A DNA stretch of 8,045 bases, taken from contig JAOUEZ010000054.1 of NCBI GenBank assembly GCA_029858465.1, positions 1-8,045 on the forward strand, given 5' to 3'. Each line of letters begins with the position of its first letter. Positions within the stretch are counted from its first letter, which is position 1. Positions 6,447 through 8,045 of the stretch are shown here, piece after piece. A model generated the notes under the pieces. That model ran no database searches. It saw only the letters and a program-made list of their open reading frames with translations, and was not told where the DNA came from. This DNA comes from Thermoplasmata archaeon. GTDB taxonomy: Archaea > Thermoplasmatota > Thermoplasmata > UBA10834 > DTMW01. The translations under genes were made by a program, and so were the position numbers.

Positions 6447-6917
6447 ATGAAAAAGAGTTGGGCTTTCAGAAAGGACCAGGAGGCGGTATCGCCCGTGATA
6501 GCGACTATCCTTTTAGTCGCGATCACAGTCGTTTTGGCAGCGGTCCTTTACGTACTCGCACTAAGCTTCGTCATACCGCCCCCGACAACTGGCGTCATAA
6601 CATTTGTGCAGCATACGACGGAAACGAACTACACGCTGACAGTGGTCAGCATTCAAGGCACTACAGCCTTTCTGTCCGAGTGTTTTGTCATGATCATCGA
6701 TGCGAATGGCAACACGTCGATCAGCACAACCCTCGATGATCTGAATGGAACTTGGGTGAACAATGCCCGCTTTGTCGATGTTGACCAAGACGGGAGGATC
6801 ACCGTTCCAGATTATTTCCAGCTGCGCAAAGGTGCCGAGTACTACGATGTCGACACGAAACTGATACTTTCTAATTTGGCCGGTACTTCCACCTATTCGA
6901 CCATGACAATAATCTAG
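6447..6917 (+). CDS. Type IV pilin-like surface protein 1 (archaeal class III signal; EF-hand-like loop)
   Basis: This secreted pilin subunit (156 aa) would be inserted in the membrane, cut by a PibD/EppA-type prepilin peptidase and assembled into a pilus. The positive N-terminus MKKSWAFRKDQEA precedes the hydrophobic assembly helix VSPVIATILLVAITVVLAAVLYVLAL (from V14). The VSPVIA block is the hallmark of the archaeal type IV pilin N-terminal family (Pilin_N, PF07790), with cleavage expected near A13/V14. The beta-rich remainder contains a sequon at N61-Y-T, a single cysteine (C79), and an acidic loop at 111-122 with Asp at 111, 113, 115 and 122, Gly 116 and Ile 118. That pattern fits an EF-hand/dockerin-type calcium loop. 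A strong AGGAGGA lies 8 nt upstream of the ATG. The second pilin gene is a tandem paralogue. No pilus motor or platform gene is in the window. An archaellin is less likely, because no arl genes accompany it. Confidence 0.85.
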   Translation: MKKSWAFRKDQEAVSPVIATILLVAITVVLAAVLYVLALSFVIPPPTTGVITFVQHTTETNYTLTVVSIQGTTAFLSECFVMIIDANGNTSISTTLDDLNGTWVNNARFVDVDQDGRITVPDYFQLRKGAEYYDVDTKLILSNLAGTSTYSTMTII

Positions 6918-6969
6918 AGATCTGGTCGGAAAAGGATCTGCCATATCTCTTCTTTTTCATTTCTTTTCC
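6916..6969 (+). terminator. Hairpin and T-rich terminator after pilin gene 1
   Basis: AGAGAT (6916-6921) pairs with ATCTCT (6945-6950). Inside it, TGGT (6923-6926) pairs with GCCA (6940-6943), including one G-U pair. The T-rich run 6951-6969 follows directly. The stem overlaps the stop codon. The string GGATCTGCC in its 3' arm recurs in the terminator of the second pilin unit. Confidence 0.5.
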
Positions 6970-7076
6970 TAAAATAATACTAAACCCCATAACCGAAATT
7001 TTACAGAAATGCTGAAAAATCCGTCACAATGCTTGGGATTCTGCTGCACCAGAAAGCTCGATTTTCTCAATTATTG

Positions 7077-7112
7077 CATTCGTCAATAAGCGAATCTAAA
7101 ATCGTCAATAAT
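7077..7112 (+). promoter_or_regulatory. Conserved upstream element of pilin gene 2 (copy B)
   Basis: The core CATTCG-N8-CGAAT (7077-7095) is the inverted repeat shared with copy A. It also contains two identical direct repeats, TCGTCAATAA, at 7080 and 7102, spaced 22 bp, and a third near-copy, TCGTCTATAA, follows at 7115. The distance from the palindrome end to TTATAA is 38 bp, the same as in copy A. About 27 of 36 positions match copy A, whereas the spacer beyond it is mostly diverged. Confidence 0.65.
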
Positions 7113-7132
7113 AGTCGTCTATAAGCAAACGG

Positions 7133-7138
7133 TTATAA
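7133..7138 (+). promoter_or_regulatory. TATA box of pilin gene 2
   Basis: TTATAA, preceded by the BRE-like CAAACGG, sits 748 bp after the equivalent box of gene 1. It predicts a transcript start near 7158-7163, at the foot of the leader hairpin. CTATAAG at 7119-7125 is an alternative box. Confidence 0.6.
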
Positions 7139-7158
7139 GCAGTCTTTTTTGATTAATA

Positions 7159-7191
7159 TCTCCAGCAGGCCATATGATGACCTGCAGGAGG
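7159..7191 (+). promoter_or_regulatory. Leader hairpin sequestering the Shine-Dalgarno sequence of pilin gene 2
   Basis: TCTCCAGCAGG (7159-7169) pairs with CCTGCAGGAGG (7181-7191) across an 11-nt loop. Ten of eleven positions pair (one G-U, one A-A mismatch). The whole AGGAGG core lies in the 3' arm, so this fold should hide the ribosome-binding site. Disruption of the stem could be a control step. The structure is seen in the sequence; regulation is inference. Confidence 0.6.
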
Positions 7192-7201
7192 ACAGAACAC
7201 A

Positions 7202-7666
7202 ATGAAAAAGATATGGGCTTTGAGGAAAGCGACTGAGGCCGTATCGCCTGTCATTGCTACCATTCTGATGGTCGCAATTACAGTCGTTCTAGCCGCGGTC
7301 TTGTACGTCATGGTCCTCGGCTTTACGCCCACGACAGTCAACAACATCGTGATCAGCTTTAGCCAAGGATCGACATCGACCAACTACACCCTGACCGTGA
7401 TTTCCATCCAGGGCGGAACACTGCAGCTCTCTGACTGCCAGGCTCTCTTTAAGGACGCCAACGGAGACCCTGGAGCTAGCGGATTGCTAAGTACCTTCGA
7501 TGATACATGGAAAGGCAATGTGAAGTACAACGATGTCAACGATGATGGCAAAGTCAACGCGCCAGACTATATACAACTGAACAAGGTTGCATATGCCGTC
7601 GGCTCGAGCATGGTTCTCTCGGACGTAGGCGGCACAACGACCTTTACACAAGTCACAATAAGCTGA
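7202..7666 (+). CDS. Type IV pilin-like surface protein 2 (paralogue of pilin 1; EF-hand-like loop)
   Basis: This second pilin subunit (154 aa) aligns without gaps to the first through residue 126 and differs from it at only 7 of the first 39 residues. MKKIWALRKATEA precedes the assembly helix VSPVIATILMVAITVVLAAVLYV; prepilin peptidase cleavage is expected near A13/V14. It keeps the sequon N61-Y-T, the lone C79, and the acidic loop D111-V-N113-D-D115-G116-K-V118-N-A-P-D122, which closely resembles one dockerin repeat. The middle region (80-110) is the most divergent part, as expected for an exposed surface. AGGAGGA lies 9 nt before the ATG. The gene has its own promoter, leader and terminator, so the two pilins are separate but probably co-regulated. 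It may be a second structural subunit or an alternative or antigenic variant; sequence alone does not decide. Confidence 0.85.
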   Translation: MKKIWALRKATEAVSPVIATILMVAITVVLAAVLYVMVLGFTPTTVNNIVISFSQGSTSTNYTLTVISIQGGTLQLSDCQALFKDANGDPGASGLLSTFDDTWKGNVKYNDVNDDGKVNAPDYIQLNKVAYAVGSSMVLSDVGGTTTFTQVTIS

Positions 7667-7684
7667 GCGCATAAGACATAAGAT

Positions 7685-7724
7685 GATTCGGCAGGGATCT
7701 GCCGGATCAAACCCTTTAATTTTT
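7685..7724 (+). terminator. Intrinsic-type terminator after pilin gene 2
   Basis: GATTCGGCAG (7685-7694) and CTGCCGGATC (7699-7708) form a 10-bp stem with one T-G pair and a 4-nt GGAT loop. CCCTTTAATTTTT (7712-7724) follows. It lies 18 bp after the stop and is the strongest hairpin terminator in the window. Confidence 0.7.
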
Positions 7725-7762
7725 CTGATTTTCATCGTGCTCATGCATCCGCTAATTAGCTC

Positions 7763-7780
7763 CGAAACAATTTTTTGATA
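7763..7780 (+). promoter_or_regulatory. Possible promoter of the small winged-helix gene
   Basis: The BRE-like CGAAAC is followed by AATTTTTTGATA, centred about 27-28 nt before the ATG at 7805. There is no Shine-Dalgarno sequence before that ATG, which suits a leaderless transcript. The TATA match is poor. Confidence 0.35.
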
Positions 7781-7804
7781 CCCTCTCATTAACCGTTCAT
7801 AACC

Positions 7805-8023
7805 ATGGTACGAGTTCTGTCAGAAACAGAGGCGGAGAGCTACATACTCGCACTTTTAAAATCAAGGGGTCCGATGAGTACCAGTGAGATAGAGACGTTG
7901 GCAAGAAAGGAGGGAAAGCGCTGTCCTGACGAGACGGTGCTATTCCTGAGCAAGCTCAGAACCAGGAAGATAATAAAGGGCGAACTGTCTCAGGAAAAGC
8001 GCGGCTGGATATGGTGGGTCTAG
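7805..8023 (+). CDS. Small winged-helix DNA-binding-like protein (72 aa)
   Basis: This short basic protein has the layout of a single winged helix-turn-helix domain. Helix 1 is TEAESYILALLKSRG (8-22). 'PMSTSEIETLARKEG' (23-37) looks like the helix-turn entry. A recognition-type helix follows in 'PDETVLFLSKLRTRKII' (41-57), and the wing in 'KGELSQEKRGWIWWV'. Such single-domain wHTH proteins are common archaeal transcription factors or DNA-binding proteins. I do not recognise a specific family. No second domain, metal site or ligand pocket can be identified. It lies 138 bp after the second pilin, beyond a strong terminator, and is probably transcribed alone from a weak leaderless promoter. A role as regulator of the pilins is possible but supported only by proximity. 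Confidence 0.7.
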   Translation: MVRVLSETEAESYILALLKSRGPMSTSEIETLARKEGKRCPDETVLFLSKLRTRKIIKGELSQEKRGWIWWV

Positions 8024-8045
8024 AACAGCACATTCCTCTCAGTTA

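Noticed and set aside
7051..7068. AGAAA/TTTCT inverted repeat in the spacer before pilin 2
   Set aside because: It is a short A/T-rich pairing with no conserved counterpart before pilin 1; chance is sufficient explanation.
7080..7124. Repeats TCGTCAATAA considered as CRISPR or replication-origin repeats
   Set aside because: They are only 10 bp long, without unique 30-40 bp spacers or an origin-binding protein gene nearby. Their conserved position relative to TATA and their counterpart before pilin 1 favour a promoter element.
6447..7666. The pilins as archaellins (flagellins)
   Set aside because: The N-terminal EAVSPVIATIL block and 154-156 aa length fit archaeal type IV pilins. No archaellum motor or accessory genes are present; the KaiC-like trio alone is not enough to call ArlH.

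Overview
The window looks archaeal, most likely from Thermoplasmatota or a related euryarchaeal lineage; the exact taxon cannot be fixed from the sequence. The grounds are a fused hexulose-6-phosphate synthase/RraA-like protein (an archaeal arrangement), several KaiC/RAD55-type proteins, type IV pilins with an archaeal class III signal (EAVSPVIATIL), TATA boxes about 27 nt upstream of SD-less start codons (leaderless transcripts), and an HtpX-type M48 protease.

Layout. Positions 1-1817 (+) hold an ECF vitamin-transporter module: the C-terminal part of the EcfA ATPase (cut by the window edge), the EcfT transmembrane coupling protein, and a small membrane S component of the riboflavin/HMP type that supplies substrate specificity. 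Positions 1931-2800 (+) encode the membrane zinc protease HtpX. It converges, with only 8 bp between, on the minus-strand Hps-RraA fusion (2809-4122). A 68-bp divergent spacer then leads into a tightly overlapping plus-strand operon (4191-6255) of three KaiC/RecA-superfamily proteins: one with an intact P-loop, one with no P-loop, and one whose P-loop has lost its lysine (GRPGAGTE).

Positions 6329-7724 hold two tandem, monocistronic type IV pilin transcription units. They are clear duplicates. The proteins align without gaps over their first 126 residues and share an EF-hand/dockerin-like acidic loop, one cysteine and one sequon. Their promoters share a palindromic/direct-repeat element placed exactly 38 bp before TTATAA. 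Their leaders share a hairpin that would sequester the Shine-Dalgarno sequence, and each unit ends in a hairpin plus T-tract terminator. A small winged-helix protein (7805-8023) follows.

How the parts may work together. The ECF module, HtpX and Hps-RraA look like housekeeping or metabolic genes. The region of most interest is 4191-8023: a KaiC-like ATPase trio beside co-regulated surface pilins and a small DNA-binding protein. A regulatory or assembly link between the ATPases and the pili is plausible, by analogy with the KaiC-like ArlH (FlaH) of the archaellum, but here it is inference from gene order. No tRNA, rRNA, insertion sequence or CRISPR array was seen. No gene-free stretch exceeds 300 bp; the largest is 6918-7201.
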